DNA of 64,000 nucleotides from Prochloron sp965198675 (GCA_965198675.1 OZ240666.1:1488001-1552000); one strand, 5' to 3'; positions 17,784-26,911 are shown, counted from the stretch's first letter. Notes: a model not told the origin generated them from the sequence alone. Made by a program: numbers and translations.

Positions 17784-18302
17784 ATGAATTTTTCCAAGAA
17801 CCGTATTTCTATTTTTGTGGACGGTAATAATATGTTCTACGCGCAACAAAAAAATGGTTGGTTTTTCGATCCCAGGCGCGTTTTAACTTACTTGACTAGA
17901 GATCCAAATGTAACTCTTATAAATGCTTTTTGGTATACAGGATTAAAAGACTCTCAAGACCAGCGTGGCTTTCGGGATGCCTTAATCAGCCTGGGTTACA
18001 CGGTACGCACGAAAATATTAAAAGAATATTATGATGATGCTTCGGGTCGCTATTCCCAAAAAGCTAATTTAGACATTGAAATTGTTGTGGATATGTTTAA
18101 TACTGTAGACCAATACGATCGGGTAGTTTTGTTTAGTGGGGATGGAGATTTCGAGCGGGCAATTGAATTGTTACGGTCTAAAAACACCCATATTACAGTG
18201 ATATCTACAGAGGGAATGATTGCGAGAGAATTACGCAATGCTACTGACCGCTATGTGGATTTAAATGATATTCGCGACCAGATTGAGAAATATGATTATT
18301 AA
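17784..18302 (+). CDS. LabA-like NYN domain protein
   Basis: 172 residues. The NYN (PIN-like) nuclease fold is shown by ISIFVDGNNMFYAQ with the first acidic residue, ANLDIEIVVDMFN, VVLFSGDGDFERAIELL and HITVISTEGMIARELRNATDRYVDL. The acidic residues of the PIN-like active site are present. The family includes LabA of Synechococcus, which affects circadian repression of kaiBC, and many DUF88 proteins with presumed RNase activity. It lies 80 bases upstream of leuA on the same strand. Confidence 0.85.
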   Translation: MNFSKNRISIFVDGNNMFYAQQKNGWFFDPRRVLTYLTRDPNVTLINAFWYTGLKDSQDQRGFRDALISLGYTVRTKILKEYYDDASGRYSQKANLDIEIVVDMFNTVDQYDRVVLFSGDGDFERAIELLRSKNTHITVISTEGMIARELRNATDRYVDLNDIRDQIEKYDY

Positions 18303-18382
18303 GGGTTGGAGCAGAAGAAAAATTAAGTCTATAATGAGAATAGATGAAGTGTAATTTTACCCGAGTCGGGAGCGGGAAGACC

Positions 18383-19987
18383 ATGAAGGACACTCAACTT
18401 GACAGAATTATCATTTTCGATACCACTCTGAGAGACGGTGAACAGTCTCCAGGAGCAACTCTGAATGGTTCAGAAAAACTGAAGCTGGCTCGCTCCCTGG
18501 CACGTTTGGGAGTGGATATCATTGAGGCGGGTTTCCCCTACGCTAGTCAGGGAGATTTTGCGGCGGTACAAAAAATTGCCGAGATAGTGGGGGTGGAATC
18601 GGGTCCAACCATCTGCGGTTTGGCACGGGCGCGAAAAGAAGATATTAAGAGGGCGGCTGAAGCCCTCAAACCTGCTTTTTCACCCCGCATTCATACTTTT
18701 ATCGCCACTAGTGATATTCATCTGCAATATAAACTGAGAAAGTCTAGGGCAGAGGTATTGGCTATTACCTCCGAAATGGTAGCCTACGCTAAGTCTTTTG
18801 TCCAGGACGTGGAGTTCTCTCCGGAAGACGCGGGACGCAGCGACCCTGAATTTCTCTATCAGGTGTTAGAAAGGGCGATCGCCGCCGGTGCAACTACGGT
18901 CAACATCCCGGATACGGTGGGTTACACTACTCCGGGAGAGTTTGGTGCTCTCATTGCCGGTATTAAGGCTAATGTGCCCAATATTGACGACTGCATTATT
19001 TCCGTTCACGGTCACAATGATTTGGGTTTAGCAGTAGCTAATTTCTTGGAAGCCATTAAAAATGGGGCCAGGCAGCTGGAATGTACTATTAATGGTATTG
19101 GGGAAAGGGCTGGGAATGCGGCTTTGGAAGAGTTGGTGATGGCTCTCCATGTGCGCCGACAGTATTTTAACCCCTTCTTGGGTCGTTCGACCGAATCTAC
19201 GGAACCCTTAACCAAGATAGATACAAAGCAGATTTATAAGACCTCTCGTTTGGTATCCAATTTGACGGGAATGGTGGTGCAACCCAATAAGGCTATTGTG
19301 GGAGCCAATGCTTTTGCTCATGAGTCGGGCATTCACCAGGATGGGGTGCTGAAGCACAAGCTGACTTACGAAATTATGGATGCTTCTTCTATTGGTTTGA
19401 CTGATAATCAAATTGTCTTGGGGAAACTCTCCGGGCGCAATGCTTTGGGTACTCGTCTGAAGCAGTTGGGGTTTGAGCTGGAAGAGTTTGAGTTGAATAA
19501 GGCATTTGTTCGCTTTAAGGAGGTAGCAGACAAGAAGAAGGAAATTAGTGACTGGGATCTGGAGGCGATCGTTAAAGATGAAATTCAACAGCCCCCAGAA
19601 TTATTCCGCTTGGAGTTGGTTCAGGTTACCGCAGGGGATCATTCCCTTCCCACTGCTACCGTCACTCTCCGCACTCCCGACGGGAAAGAACTGACCGATG
19701 CAGCTATTGGTACTGGTCCTGTTGATGCAGTGTATCAGGCCATTAACCGGGTGGCAAAGGTGGAAAATGAGTTAATTGAGTTTTCGGTGCAGTCGGTGAC
19801 GGGGGGTATTGATGCTATGGGGGAGGTAACTATTCGTCTCCGTCATGACGGGAAGGTATATTCCGGTTGGGGGGCTAATACGGATATTATTGTGGCATCT
19901 GCTCGGGCTTATATCAGTGCTTTGAATCGTCTTTATGGAGCTAAGTTAGAACGAGAAAAGTCTGAAGCAGTTACCAGTGACCAGTGA
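18383..19987 (+). CDS. leuA: 2-isopropylmalate synthase
   Basis: 534 residues from the ATG at 18383, preceded by GGGAAGA; an ATG 39 bases upstream in frame is possible but gives an unusual extension. It condenses acetyl-CoA with 2-oxoisovalerate in leucine synthesis. Motifs: IIIFDTTLRDGEQSPGA, ISVHGHNDLGLAVAN (metal-binding HxH), FAHESGIHQDGVL, and the C-terminal leucine-binding regulatory domain (about 385-534, GTGPVDAVYQAIN). The final residues EAVTSDQ-stop are encoded by the TTACCAGT repeat that runs across the stop codon. Confidence 0.95.
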   Translation: MKDTQLDRIIIFDTTLRDGEQSPGATLNGSEKLKLARSLARLGVDIIEAGFPYASQGDFAAVQKIAEIVGVESGPTICGLARARKEDIKRAAEALKPAFSPRIHTFIATSDIHLQYKLRKSRAEVLAITSEMVAYAKSFVQDVEFSPEDAGRSDPEFLYQVLERAIAAGATTVNIPDTVGYTTPGEFGALIAGIKANVPNIDDCIISVHGHNDLGLAVANFLEAIKNGARQLECTINGIGERAGNAALEELVMALHVRRQYFNPFLGRSTESTEPLTKIDTKQIYKTSRLVSNLTGMVVQPNKAIVGANAFAHESGIHQDGVLKHKLTYEIMDASSIGLTDNQIVLGKLSGRNALGTRLKQLGFELEEFELNKAFVRFKEVADKKKEISDWDLEAIVKDEIQQPPELFRLELVQVTAGDHSLPTATVTLRTPDGKELTDAAIGTGPVDAVYQAINRVAKVENELIEFSVQSVTGGIDAMGEVTIRLRHDGKVYSGWGANTDIIVASARAYISALNRLYGAKLEREKSEAVTSDQ

Positions 19988-20071
19988 CCAGTTACCAGGA
20001 ATTCGTAGGGTGGGCAATGCCCACAGACCCTCTTTCCTCTTCTTTCTGTAGTTTATTATAAACAAAAAAAC

Positions 20072-20491
20072 ATGGGATTAATCTACGTAAATCTAGAGCT
20101 GATAAGTGGGGATGACTTAGTGCTGCATCGACGAGGATATATTGACTCCACCAAAATTAAGCGAATGACTGTTAAAGCATTGGTGGATACGGGAGCTTAT
20201 ATGTTAGCAATCAATGAGCAGATTAAGCAGCAGCTTGATTTACCTCAAGTAGACGAGCAAGTAGCAGAGTTAGCAGATGGTACTCGGACTAAATTAGAGA
20301 TTGTGGGACCAGTTGAGATAAAATTTGCCAATCGTTCTACTACAGTGAGAGCTATGGTATTGCCTGGTGAATCTGAAGTTTTACTAGGTTCCATACCGAT
20401 AGAAGATATGGATGTGTTAATCGATCCGAAGCAACAGAGATTGATTGTCAATCCAGAAAATCCCTATATTGTCAAAAAACCTTTAAAGTAA
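20072..20491 (+). CDS. Clan AA (retropepsin-like) aspartic protease family protein
   Basis: 139 residues. KALVDTGAYMLAINEQI carries the D-T-G-A active-site motif of single-domain retropepsin-like proteins, followed by hydrophobic strands VAELADGTRTKLEIVGPVEI and VLLGSIPIEDMDVLIDP (the family's G-x-I/D-L tail). Such proteins would be active as dimers. No membrane segment. Small stand-alone proteins of this type are common in filamentous cyanobacteria, often near toxin-antitoxin genes; their substrates are unknown. Confidence 0.75.
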   Translation: MGLIYVNLELISGDDLVLHRRGYIDSTKIKRMTVKALVDTGAYMLAINEQIKQQLDLPQVDEQVAELADGTRTKLEIVGPVEIKFANRSTTVRAMVLPGESEVLLGSIPIEDMDVLIDPKQQRLIVNPENPYIVKKPLK

Positions 20492-20574
20492 AGATTAAGA
20501 ACCCAAAATAATGGTAAACTAAGATAAGATAAAGTAAAAGGGTTTGTGTTAGGGCTGTTTCATTCTCGGTTGAG

Positions 20575-20745
20575 ACTGAGTGAGCTGGGGAGATGGGGAG
20601 CTGGGGAGCTGGGGAGCTGGAGAGATTGGAAAATCGTCCAGTTTTTGCTATAATTCGACTTTGCTTTCTCACCCTATCCCCCTATCCCCCTATCACCCTA
20701 TCCCCCTATCCCCCTATCACCCTATCCCCCTATCCCCCCATCTGC
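20575..20745. repeat. GAGCTGGG and CTATCCCC tandem arrays
   Basis: GAGCTGGG(GA) is repeated at 20580-20622 and CTATCCCC(C) at 20675-20742, with a short unique piece between. GGGCTGTTTCATTCT near 20553 and AGAATGAAACAGCCC near 20754 are inverted copies, so the whole spacer can fold back and may be one small element. The spacer before the Roco gene (10518-10650) has a related array and an ATGAAATAGCCC end. Confidence 0.75.
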
Positions 20746-20782
20746 CTTAATCAAGAATGAAACAGCCCTGGGTTTGTGTAGA

Positions 20783-21185
20783 ATGCCAGTTATCACCACT
20801 GAAACAATACCACCCACAAAAAAAATAGAGTTAGAAGAACCCCAAATACCCCTCATAAATTTAATTTTCAATAATAAAGAACCTTTGGAAAGTAATCGTC
20901 ACCGCATTGGGATGAATGTCCTCATTCGCGGACTTAATCGAGCTTATGCTTCCCGCAATGACTTTAATAAAGACTTTCGGGGTCCAAATTTTTTTGTCGT
21001 TTTAGGCATAAATAGAAGTTATCCCCGTCAAGGTTGGGTAGTCTGGGAAGAAGCAGGTCGTTATCCAGATGTGATTGTCGAGTTAATGTCTCCTAGTACT
21101 GCTACAATAGACGTAACTACCAAAAAAGACCTCTACGAAGGGACTTTCCGCACCAAAAACTACTCCGTTCAAATACTCTTCATAG
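20783..21185 (+). pseudogene. Truncated Uma2-family protein
   Basis: About 130 residues match the intact Uma2 protein at 23603 (MPVITTETIPPT, DRHRIGMNVLIRGLN-like, YPRQGWVVWEEAGRYPDVIVELMSPST). A 16-residue segment present in the other copy (after RNDF) is missing here, and the match ends after RTKNYSV. There the frame runs into the beta-barrel gene's 5' end. The C-terminal half of the domain is lost, so it is not functional. Confidence 0.75.
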
Positions 21186-21189
21186 ATAT

Positions 21190-22983
21190 ATGTGTTTTAC
21201 TGCTGCTGCCCTTTGTAGTCTTGTGTTCCAATTGTCTGAAGTGCAGGCCAATCCTCCCATTCCCCAACCGGAAGCAGACCTCATTCCTGCTGAGGGTGGT
21301 TATCCGACTATCCTGCAAGAACTCCTCAACGCAAATCGCCAGCACTCAGACACACAAAACCTCTCCAACCTGTTGGCCCAGGGAGCATCAAGGCGCGATC
21401 CGGCGGCTATGCCGCCAGCCCGTCCAGTCTTCTCTCCCATTCAACGTGCCCCCGGTCGTTTGATCAATTTGGAAACGGCCAATCAACTTTTGGAGGGTGA
21501 GCTTTCACTCAGAGTAGGGTTCCAACAAACCCCCTCCGCAGACCGGCCTGCTGCTGGTACAGGGGACGAGGTTTACTATGGCGAAGTGCAATGGGGTCTG
21601 AACAATCGTCTCCAATTGGGCTTATCCACTCAATTTTTTGATGACCCAGTTGGCCGCCCTATTAATGGTGCATTCCCTGAATATAATGTCTTTTCCTTAG
21701 CCCCTAGTTTTAAGTACCAGCTGCGTCAGGATGAGCTTTACTCCATCGCAGTTCACGGAGCTGCCGAGTTGCTCAGGCTCTCCACCTCCCCCGGACTTTT
21801 CAACTCCACTACCAGCCACCAGACCGACTCACTGCTGGTGGGGACCCTACAGGCCCCATTTTCCTACAATCTGTCCCCTAAAGCCCAGTGGCACATTACA
21901 CCAGGCATTGCCGTTTTCCCGGAGAGTGTCAACGGTGCTGATTTCTTCGGCACATTTTTCAATGTGGGCACCGGGTTCAGTTGGCAGCTAACGTCGCGCC
22001 TAAACCTGCAGGTCGATCTCAACTTTCCCCTTGGACCAGGGGGGAACACCCTAGATTCAAGTGACGGCCACATCGGGAGGCAACTGCTTTGGGCTGTGGG
22101 GGCAAGTTTAGCAGTCAGTCCTAGAGTTCAGGTTGAACTCTATGGCACCAATGGGTTTGGGGCAACTCCTGCCACCCGCCTCTTGGGATTCATTCCAGAT
22201 AGTGAACAAGCACTCATTGATGTAAACCTAACGTACACCCCTGATGTGGGACGAGGCTATGCCACTAGCTTCCGAAAAGGTGAGCCGATTCCCCTCTCAG
22301 AACGGGATTGGCAACTGGTTCAAGATGGAATAACCCTCAACAGTGCCAACACCTTGCCACCCGGTGCCATAGAAATCAGTGGTGGTGCAACTGCCGGGGG
22401 AGAGTTTCATGGGGGAATTGCCTACAGTCCTGACCAGGATTTTCAAGTTGAGTTGCTGTTCAATGAATTTGAAGGAGAAGACGTCGTCAGTTCAGCCGAT
22501 TCTGCGGGGAGAGACTTGAAATATGAGGTTGGCGTAAAGCTACGTTTCCTCGATCAGCAACAAGGAGATCCCTTCTCCCTCAGCGCACGCCTTTCCGGTG
22601 GCCGCGATTCCGGTGAAAGTCAACAGATTGGTTTTCTCCTGCCAGAGCTGCCCATTACCTATTCTCCCGCTCCTGATCTGGCTGTATCTGTCAATCCCAA
22701 AGCGGCATTTTACGCTGGCGAATCTCGTGTTGGTGTGGGGCTGGGAGCCAATTATGCACTGCCCTTTGCCACTGAGGTTGGTGCCCAGCTGATTGGTGAG
22801 GTGACGCCGATTGCCAGTGAAACCACAGTTTGGAGCCTCGGAACCCGTTTCTCAATTCCCAAAACCAATGTTGGCGTAGATGTCTATGCTACCAAAGCGA
22901 TCGGTCGCCATGGTTTGGGAACAATGGTTGCCGATTCAGGGGTTAATGTTGGCTTTAATGTGAATGTGATTCTAGGGAAATAA
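21190..22983 (+). CDS. Predicted outer-membrane beta-barrel protein
   Basis: 597 residues. A hydrophobic start (MCFTAAALCSLVFQLSEVQA) looks like a signal peptide without its charged N-terminal part. A Pro/Ala-rich segment follows, then a long run of amphipathic strands ending in aromatic residues (NRLQLGLSTQFF, YNVFSLAPSFKYQL, FFNVGTGFSWQL, LNLQVDLNFPLG, VGFNVNVILGK). I see no named family. It starts exactly where the truncated Uma2 gene ends, so its own promoter and the first residues of the signal peptide may have been lost in that junction. Base composition is more GC-rich than the neighbours, which hints at separate origin. Confidence 0.65.
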   Translation: MCFTAAALCSLVFQLSEVQANPPIPQPEADLIPAEGGYPTILQELLNANRQHSDTQNLSNLLAQGASRRDPAAMPPARPVFSPIQRAPGRLINLETANQLLEGELSLRVGFQQTPSADRPAAGTGDEVYYGEVQWGLNNRLQLGLSTQFFDDPVGRPINGAFPEYNVFSLAPSFKYQLRQDELYSIAVHGAAELLRLSTSPGLFNSTTSHQTDSLLVGTLQAPFSYNLSPKAQWHITPGIAVFPESVNGADFFGTFFNVGTGFSWQLTSRLNLQVDLNFPLGPGGNTLDSSDGHIGRQLLWAVGASLAVSPRVQVELYGTNGFGATPATRLLGFIPDSEQALIDVNLTYTPDVGRGYATSFRKGEPIPLSERDWQLVQDGITLNSANTLPPGAIEISGGATAGGEFHGGIAYSPDQDFQVELLFNEFEGEDVVSSADSAGRDLKYEVGVKLRFLDQQQGDPFSLSARLSGGRDSGESQQIGFLLPELPITYSPAPDLAVSVNPKAAFYAGESRVGVGLGANYALPFATEVGAQLIGEVTPIASETTVWSLGTRFSIPKTNVGVDVYATKAIGRHGLGTMVADSGVNVGFNVNVILGK

Positions 22984-23004
22984 TCAAGGAGAGTGGTAAA
23001 ACAG

Positions 23005-23520
23005 TGACCAGTTACCAGTTACCAGTTACCAGTTACCAGTTACCAGTTACCAGTTACCAGTTACCAGTTACCAGTTACCAGTTACCAGTTACCAGTTACC
23101 AGTTACCAATAAGTGGCTTGCCACCAAATAAGTGGTGGGGGCCTCAAACCCAAGGTTGAGCTGCTACCATGGTACGTGATTACTGGTCACTGGTCACTGT
23201 CATGGTACGAGGTAACTGAAAGGTGGGGGCTTCAAACCCAAGGTTGAGCTGCTACCATGGTACGTGATTACTGGTCACTGGTCACTGTCATGGTACGAGG
23301 TAACTGAAAGGTGGGGGCTTCAAACCCAAGGTTGAGCTGCTACCATGGTACGTGATTACTGGTCACTGGTAACTGAAAGGTGGGGGCCTCAAACCCAAGG
23401 TTGAGCTGCTACCATGGTACGTGATTACTGGTCACTGGTAACTGAAAGGTGGGGGCCTCAAACCCAAGGTTGAGCTGCTACCATGGTACGTGATTACTGG
23501 TCACTGGTAACTGAAAGGTG
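23005..23520. repeat. TTACCAG array and five 69/87-bp tandem units
   Basis: About 14 TTACCAG heptamers (23005-23107) are followed by five units of GTGGGGGCCTCAAACCCAAG, GTTGAGCTGCTACCATGG, TACGTGATTACTGGTCACTG, GTAACTGAAAG. Some units are 69 bases, others carry 18 extra bases (CACTGTCATGGTACGAGG) and are 87 long. Each unit contains the palindrome TACCATGGTA. The block separates the beta-barrel gene from the next Uma2 gene. No gene inside. Confidence 0.95.
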
Positions 23521-23602
23521 ACCTCTCAGCCATACCCCAGTTTTCAAGACTAGTTGCCGTATGATACACTGAAATAAGATAAAGTAAAAGGGTTCGTATA
23601 AA

Positions 23603-24358
23603 ATGCCAGTTATCGCCACCAAAACAATACCACCTACCAGGGAAACAGGGTTAGAAAAACTCAAAATGCCCCCTGTAGACTTAATTTTTGATGATGGAGA
23701 ACCTTTGGAAAGCAATCGCCACCGCATTGGAATGAATGTCCTTATTCGTTCCCTGAATCAAACTCTTGCTCCCCGTAATGACTTTTTTGCTGGGGGGAAC
23801 ATGTTCATCTATTATAGTAGTACACAGATCAAGAATAAAGACTTTCGGGGTCCAGATTTTTTTGTAGTTTTGGACATAAATGGAAGTTATCCTCGTCAAG
23901 GTTGGGTAGTCTGGGAAGAAGCAGGTCGTTATCCGGATGTGATTATCGAGTTAATGTCCCCTAGTACGGCTAAAGTAGATATAACCACAAAAAAATCCCT
24001 CTACGAACGCACTTTTCGCACCAAAAACTACTTCGTTTACGATCCTTTTGACCCCAGTTCTTTAAGAGGGTGGTGTTTGGATCACAACCAACGTTACCAA
24101 GAATTAGAAAAGAGCGATCGGGGTTGGTTGTGGTGCTCAACTCTGGGCTTTTGGTTGGGAACTTGGTTCGGAACCATCGACAGAGAAACTGCTCCTTGGT
24201 TACGCTTTTACGACTCAAACTTTAATCTCCTCCTGTTACCAGAGGAAGCGGAACGGGAACGCGCTCACATAGAACAGAAACGAGCTGACGCAGAAAAGCA
24301 ACGAGCAGAACGTCTAGCAGCGCGATTAAGGGAGTTAGGAGAGGATCCCATGGAATAG
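23603..24358 (+). CDS. Uma2-family (PD-(D/E)XK-like) protein
   Basis: 251 residues. Core: NRHRIGMNVLIRSLNQ, FFVVLDINGSYPRQGWVVWEEAGRYPDVIIELMSPST, KKSLYERTFRTKNYFVYDP. The GRYPDVIIELMSPST segment, with D and E-x-x-S, is the usual Uma2 (DUF820) nuclease-fold motif. The C-terminus is a charged coiled coil (EEAEREREAHIEQ-like, KRADAEKQRAERLAARL). Uma2 proteins are very abundant in cyanobacteria; nuclease activity is predicted from fold, not shown. It is the intact paralogue of the truncated gene at 20783. Confidence 0.85.
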   Translation: MPVIATKTIPPTRETGLEKLKMPPVDLIFDDGEPLESNRHRIGMNVLIRSLNQTLAPRNDFFAGGNMFIYYSSTQIKNKDFRGPDFFVVLDINGSYPRQGWVVWEEAGRYPDVIIELMSPSTAKVDITTKKSLYERTFRTKNYFVYDPFDPSSLRGWCLDHNQRYQELEKSDRGWLWCSTLGFWLGTWFGTIDRETAPWLRFYDSNFNLLLLPEEAERERAHIEQKRADAEKQRAERLAARLRELGEDPME

Positions 24359-24414
24359 ATCAGACAAAGACCCTAAGTAGGTAGGCATTGCCCACCTATG
24401 AATAGTCCTTCCCG

Positions 24415-24456
24415 TCTTTAGCGTCTTTGCGCGATTAATTTAAAGTATAGCAGTCG
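24415..24456. repeat. Dispersed repeat CGTCTTTGCG..GCGCGATTAATTTAAAGTAT
   Basis: GTCTTTAGCGTCTTTGCGCG followed by ATTAATTTAAAGTAT. Near copies lie at 25428-25470 (just before the antitoxin start), 26026-26060 (just before ccdA) and, as the two ends of an insert, in the TnpB at 34182-34316. The position right before start codons at two of these sites may influence expression of the next gene. Confidence 0.65.
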
Positions 24457-24580
24457 AAGGATAGGTTAGGACAACTTGAGGTACCCCAGCAAGTGCTAAC
24501 CAGTCTCCAGGGAGCTTTTAGAAAAAATGTGCGCCACAGTCTTCATTTAACTAAGGAACTATTAAACTTGCTCCCCTCCC

Positions 24581-24795
24581 CGCTACGCGTAGGATGCGTT
24601 ACGCTAACCCATTTAATTTAGGATGCTGCTACGTACGATGCGTTACGCCAACAAAGTTTGTATTGTTGCTAGTACGATGCGTTACGCCAACAAAGTTTGT
24701 ATTGTTGCTACTACTTACGGCTAGTAACGCATCCTACAGTGGCTAGTAACGCATCCTACGACTTCTTAGCATCCTACGGGTGGGGGTCTCCCGCG
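24581..24795. repeat. Fold-back repeat GTAGGATGCGTTACGC..GTAACGCATCCTAC, copy A
   Basis: The block starts GCGTAGGATGCGTTACGC and ends AGCATCCTACGGGTGGGG. Its two halves are inverted (GTAGGATGCGTTAC against GTAACGCATCCTAC), so it folds into a long hairpin. It contains TTTAATTTAGGATGCTGC and two copies of TACGATGCGTTACGCCAAC. Sister copies are at 45736-45960 and 59545-59705, and a partial one at 44300-44370. The number of internal units differs between copies. Confidence 0.85.
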
Positions 24796-24801
24796 TGTTT
24801 G

Positions 24802-25401
24802 ATGATAAGCAACTCGGTATTAGATATTCTCGTTCAACCAGAGCAGGTTCATGCAGTCAATCAATTACTGAGAGATAATGGTTATCAGCCCCGCCTTCAT
24901 TTTACCCCAGCTCAAGAAACTCTTTTCCTCAATTACGACTATGAAAGAGCTTTCTATCACCCAGAAAAAAGCATTAAAATAGATATCCACTGGTCAATTA
25001 TGTATCATAACTTTTTTCTCACTCGAGAGTAAAACATTTTGGCAAAACCATTTCCACGTAACAATAGCTAATCATAAAGTACCCACCATATCCCCAGAAA
25101 ACCTGTTCCTCTTCCTTTGTGCTCACGGAGCGAAACATAATTGGAATCAATAGAAGAATACCCCCAAGTCAGCTTTCTAGGAAAACAAGTTGAAGAAAAA
25201 ATGTTTACAGACCCTAACTTGACTTCTGCTCCTTTTAACAATAACATATATTTAGGGACAATGGAATCTTGGTTGGACAAATTTACCTTTTGGTTTGATG
25301 TTATCATGACTCCTACTGCTAGGGAATTTGAGCTACTCCCACTCCCTAAATGGTTGGGGATACTCTATTATCCCATTCGTCTCTTGAGACTAACTTTTAA
25401 A
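24802..25401 (+). pseudogene. Nucleotidyltransferase-family protein, decayed
   Basis: Three frames carry parts of one protein of the NTP_transf_5-type family. MISNSVLDILVQPEQVHAV to IKIDIHWSIMYHNF is followed by a frameshift near 25027. Then comes FHVTIANHKVPTISPENLFL and CAHGAKHNWNQ, then a second shift and probably a deletion, then MESWLDKFTFWFDVIMTPTAREFELLPLPKW. The family is fused to or placed in polysaccharide and peptide clusters and has an uncertain substrate. Two frameshifts make this copy inactive. It lies right after the fold-back repeat. Confidence 0.7.
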
Positions 25402-25481
25402 TACAGTATAATTTTCATAAGCAAGTCTTTTGCGTCTTTGCGTCTTGGCGCGATAAATTTAAAGTATCATGAGGATAACAG

Positions 25482-25712
25482 ATGACCACTCTAGAGCAAG
25501 CATTGGATACGGTTAATCAACTTTCCGTAGATCAGCAAGAAAAGCTGATGGAAATTCTTACCAATCGTCTCATCCACCATCGTCGTCGAGAAATAGCACG
25601 GGACGCGGTAGAGTCAATTGCAGCTTTCGAGAATGGTGAATTGCAGCCTCAGCCTCTTGAAGAAATTATTGCAGAACTTACTGCAACTCTTGAGGAGTCT
25701 GAAAGAGAATGA
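25482..25712 (+). CDS. Antitoxin-like protein of a type II toxin-antitoxin pair
   Basis: 76 residues. TTLEQALDTVNQLSVDQQEKLMEILTNRLI is a short amphipathic helix pair found at the N-terminus of many cyanobacterial antitoxins, followed by RRREIARDAVESIAAFENGE and an acidic tail. The gene overlaps the next start by 4 bases (ATGA at 25709-25712), the usual layout for an antitoxin-toxin pair. Its partner toxin is frameshifted here. No DNA-binding domain can be named. Confidence 0.65.
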   Translation: MTTLEQALDTVNQLSVDQQEKLMEILTNRLIHHRRREIARDAVESIAAFENGELQPQPLEEIIAELTATLEESERE

Positions 25713-25994
25713 GACAATTGGTTTTGACTCCAAAATTCAAGCGTTCCTTCCGGAAGTTTGTTTTGCGCAATCCTAAGCTAAAAAAAACAAATCGAAGAAA
25801 CCTTGCGACAAATGAAAGAGGATGTTTTTGGGGTGAGTCTCGGTACCTACCAGCTTAAGGGAGATTTGTCAGGTTTGAAAGCTTGCTCTTGTGGATATGA
25901 CTGTCGTATTATATTCTCCATTCAAACTCAAAAGGAAACAAAGCAAGAATTTATTCTTTTACTTGATGTGGGAACCCATGATAAAGTTTACTAG
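25709..25994 (+). pseudogene. RelE/YafQ-like mRNA interferase toxin, frameshifted
   Basis: The reading frame begins MRQLVLTPKFKRSFRKFVLRNPKLKK and then leaves the protein. Removing one A from the run of eight near 25780 joins it to QIEETLRQMKEDVFGVSLGTYQLKGDLSG, CGYDCRIIFSIQ and LLLDVGTHDKVY. The last motif is typical of the RelE/YafQ toxins. The family cleaves mRNA on the ribosome. With the extra A the toxin is truncated after about 50 residues. A homopolymer-run error or phase variation by slippage cannot be told apart from decay here. Confidence 0.7.
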
Positions 25995-26076
25995 AGATAT
26001 ATCTCTTCTCCTATCCCCGCCCCTTCTTCGCGTCTTTGCGTCTTGGCGCGATTAAAAATACATGATATAAAATCCC

Positions 26077-26811
26077 ATGCTGGAAACAATCCAAACCCAA
26101 ATCTATCAACTGGAACAATTTGCCACTAGTCTGGTAAATAACCAACTAACTCATTTAAGCTTAACGAGTATCGGGATAATTTTTATCGCTGGACTCCTCA
26201 CCAGTCTTACCCCTTGCATGCTCTCCATGTTACCCATTACCATTGGCTATATTGGGGGTTATGAAGCTAAAGGAAGGTTACGGGCAGCAATCCAGTCTGT
26301 TTGGTTTTCTCTCGGTTTAGCCACTACTTTAGCCGCACTGGGCATTATAGCTACTTCTTTAGGTAAAGTTTACGGACAAATAGGTGTGGGTTTGCCAATT
26401 ATTGTGAGTGCGATCGCCATTATCATGGGGTTAAACTTACTGGAAATCATTCCCCTGCGCTGGATTTCTCTAGGTGCTACAGATTGGATTAAAGAAGATA
26501 TCCCAGCAGCAGGACGTTCCTATTTACTAGGCTTAACTTTTGGTTTAGTAGCATCTCCTTGTAGTACTCCCGTATTAGCGACTCTACTAGCTTGGGTATC
26601 CACCACCCAAGATTTAGTCTTAGGTGGTGGGTTACTCCTTTCCTATACAGGGGGTTACGTAGCCCCTTTAATTGTAGCAGGTACCTTCACCGCTACAATT
26701 AAAAAGTTCCTGGAATTGCGCCGTTGGTCTGGTTGGATAACCCCCGCTAGTGGTGTTCTCTTATTGGGTTTTGGCTTTTTTACTCTCCTTTCTGGTTTTT
26801 CTTTTTTTTAA
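26077..26811 (+). CDS. ccdA: Cytochrome c biogenesis protein CcdA
   Basis: 244 residues, six membrane segments. The redox Cys pair is in FIAGLLTSLTPCMLSMLPIT and LVASPCSTPVLATLLAW, both with the Cys-Pro-type context of the family. CcdA carries electrons from stromal/cytoplasmic thioredoxin across the thylakoid membrane to reduce apocytochromes for heme attachment (System II with Ccs1/CcsB). The start is ATG at 26077; a dispersed CGTCTTTGCG repeat lies just before it. No neighbour of the same pathway is in the window. Confidence 0.92.
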   Translation: MLETIQTQIYQLEQFATSLVNNQLTHLSLTSIGIIFIAGLLTSLTPCMLSMLPITIGYIGGYEAKGRLRAAIQSVWFSLGLATTLAALGIIATSLGKVYGQIGVGLPIIVSAIAIIMGLNLLEIIPLRWISLGATDWIKEDIPAAGRSYLLGLTFGLVASPCSTPVLATLLAWVSTTQDLVLGGGLLLSYTGGYVAPLIVAGTFTATIKKFLELRRWSGWITPASGVLLLGFGFFTLLSGFSFF

Positions 26812-26814
26812 CCA

Positions 26815-26910
26815 CAGATGATTGCGAAGCAAAGCGCAAGCTTTGCGTAAGCTTTGCGAAGCAACCGCCCTTGGCGTCCCGCGTAAGCGTCCCGCCCTTG
26901 GCGTCCACAG
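26815..26910. repeat. Palindromic repeat with GAAGCAACCGCCCTTGGCGTCCC core
   Basis: CACAGATGATTGCGAAGC, several copies of GCTTTGCG/CGCAAAGC, ACCGCCCTTGGCGTCCC and GCGTCCACAGATTA. It is the reverse complement of the block at 6930-7045, with extra duplications of TTTGCGTAAG and GCGTCCCGC. It fills the gap between ccdA and queF, which face each other, and can form a long hairpin. Confidence 0.8.
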
Positions 26911-26911
26911 A

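Noticed and set aside
23005..23520. Possible CRISPR array because of regular tandem units
   Set aside because: Units are directly adjacent with no variable spacers, and no cas genes are present.
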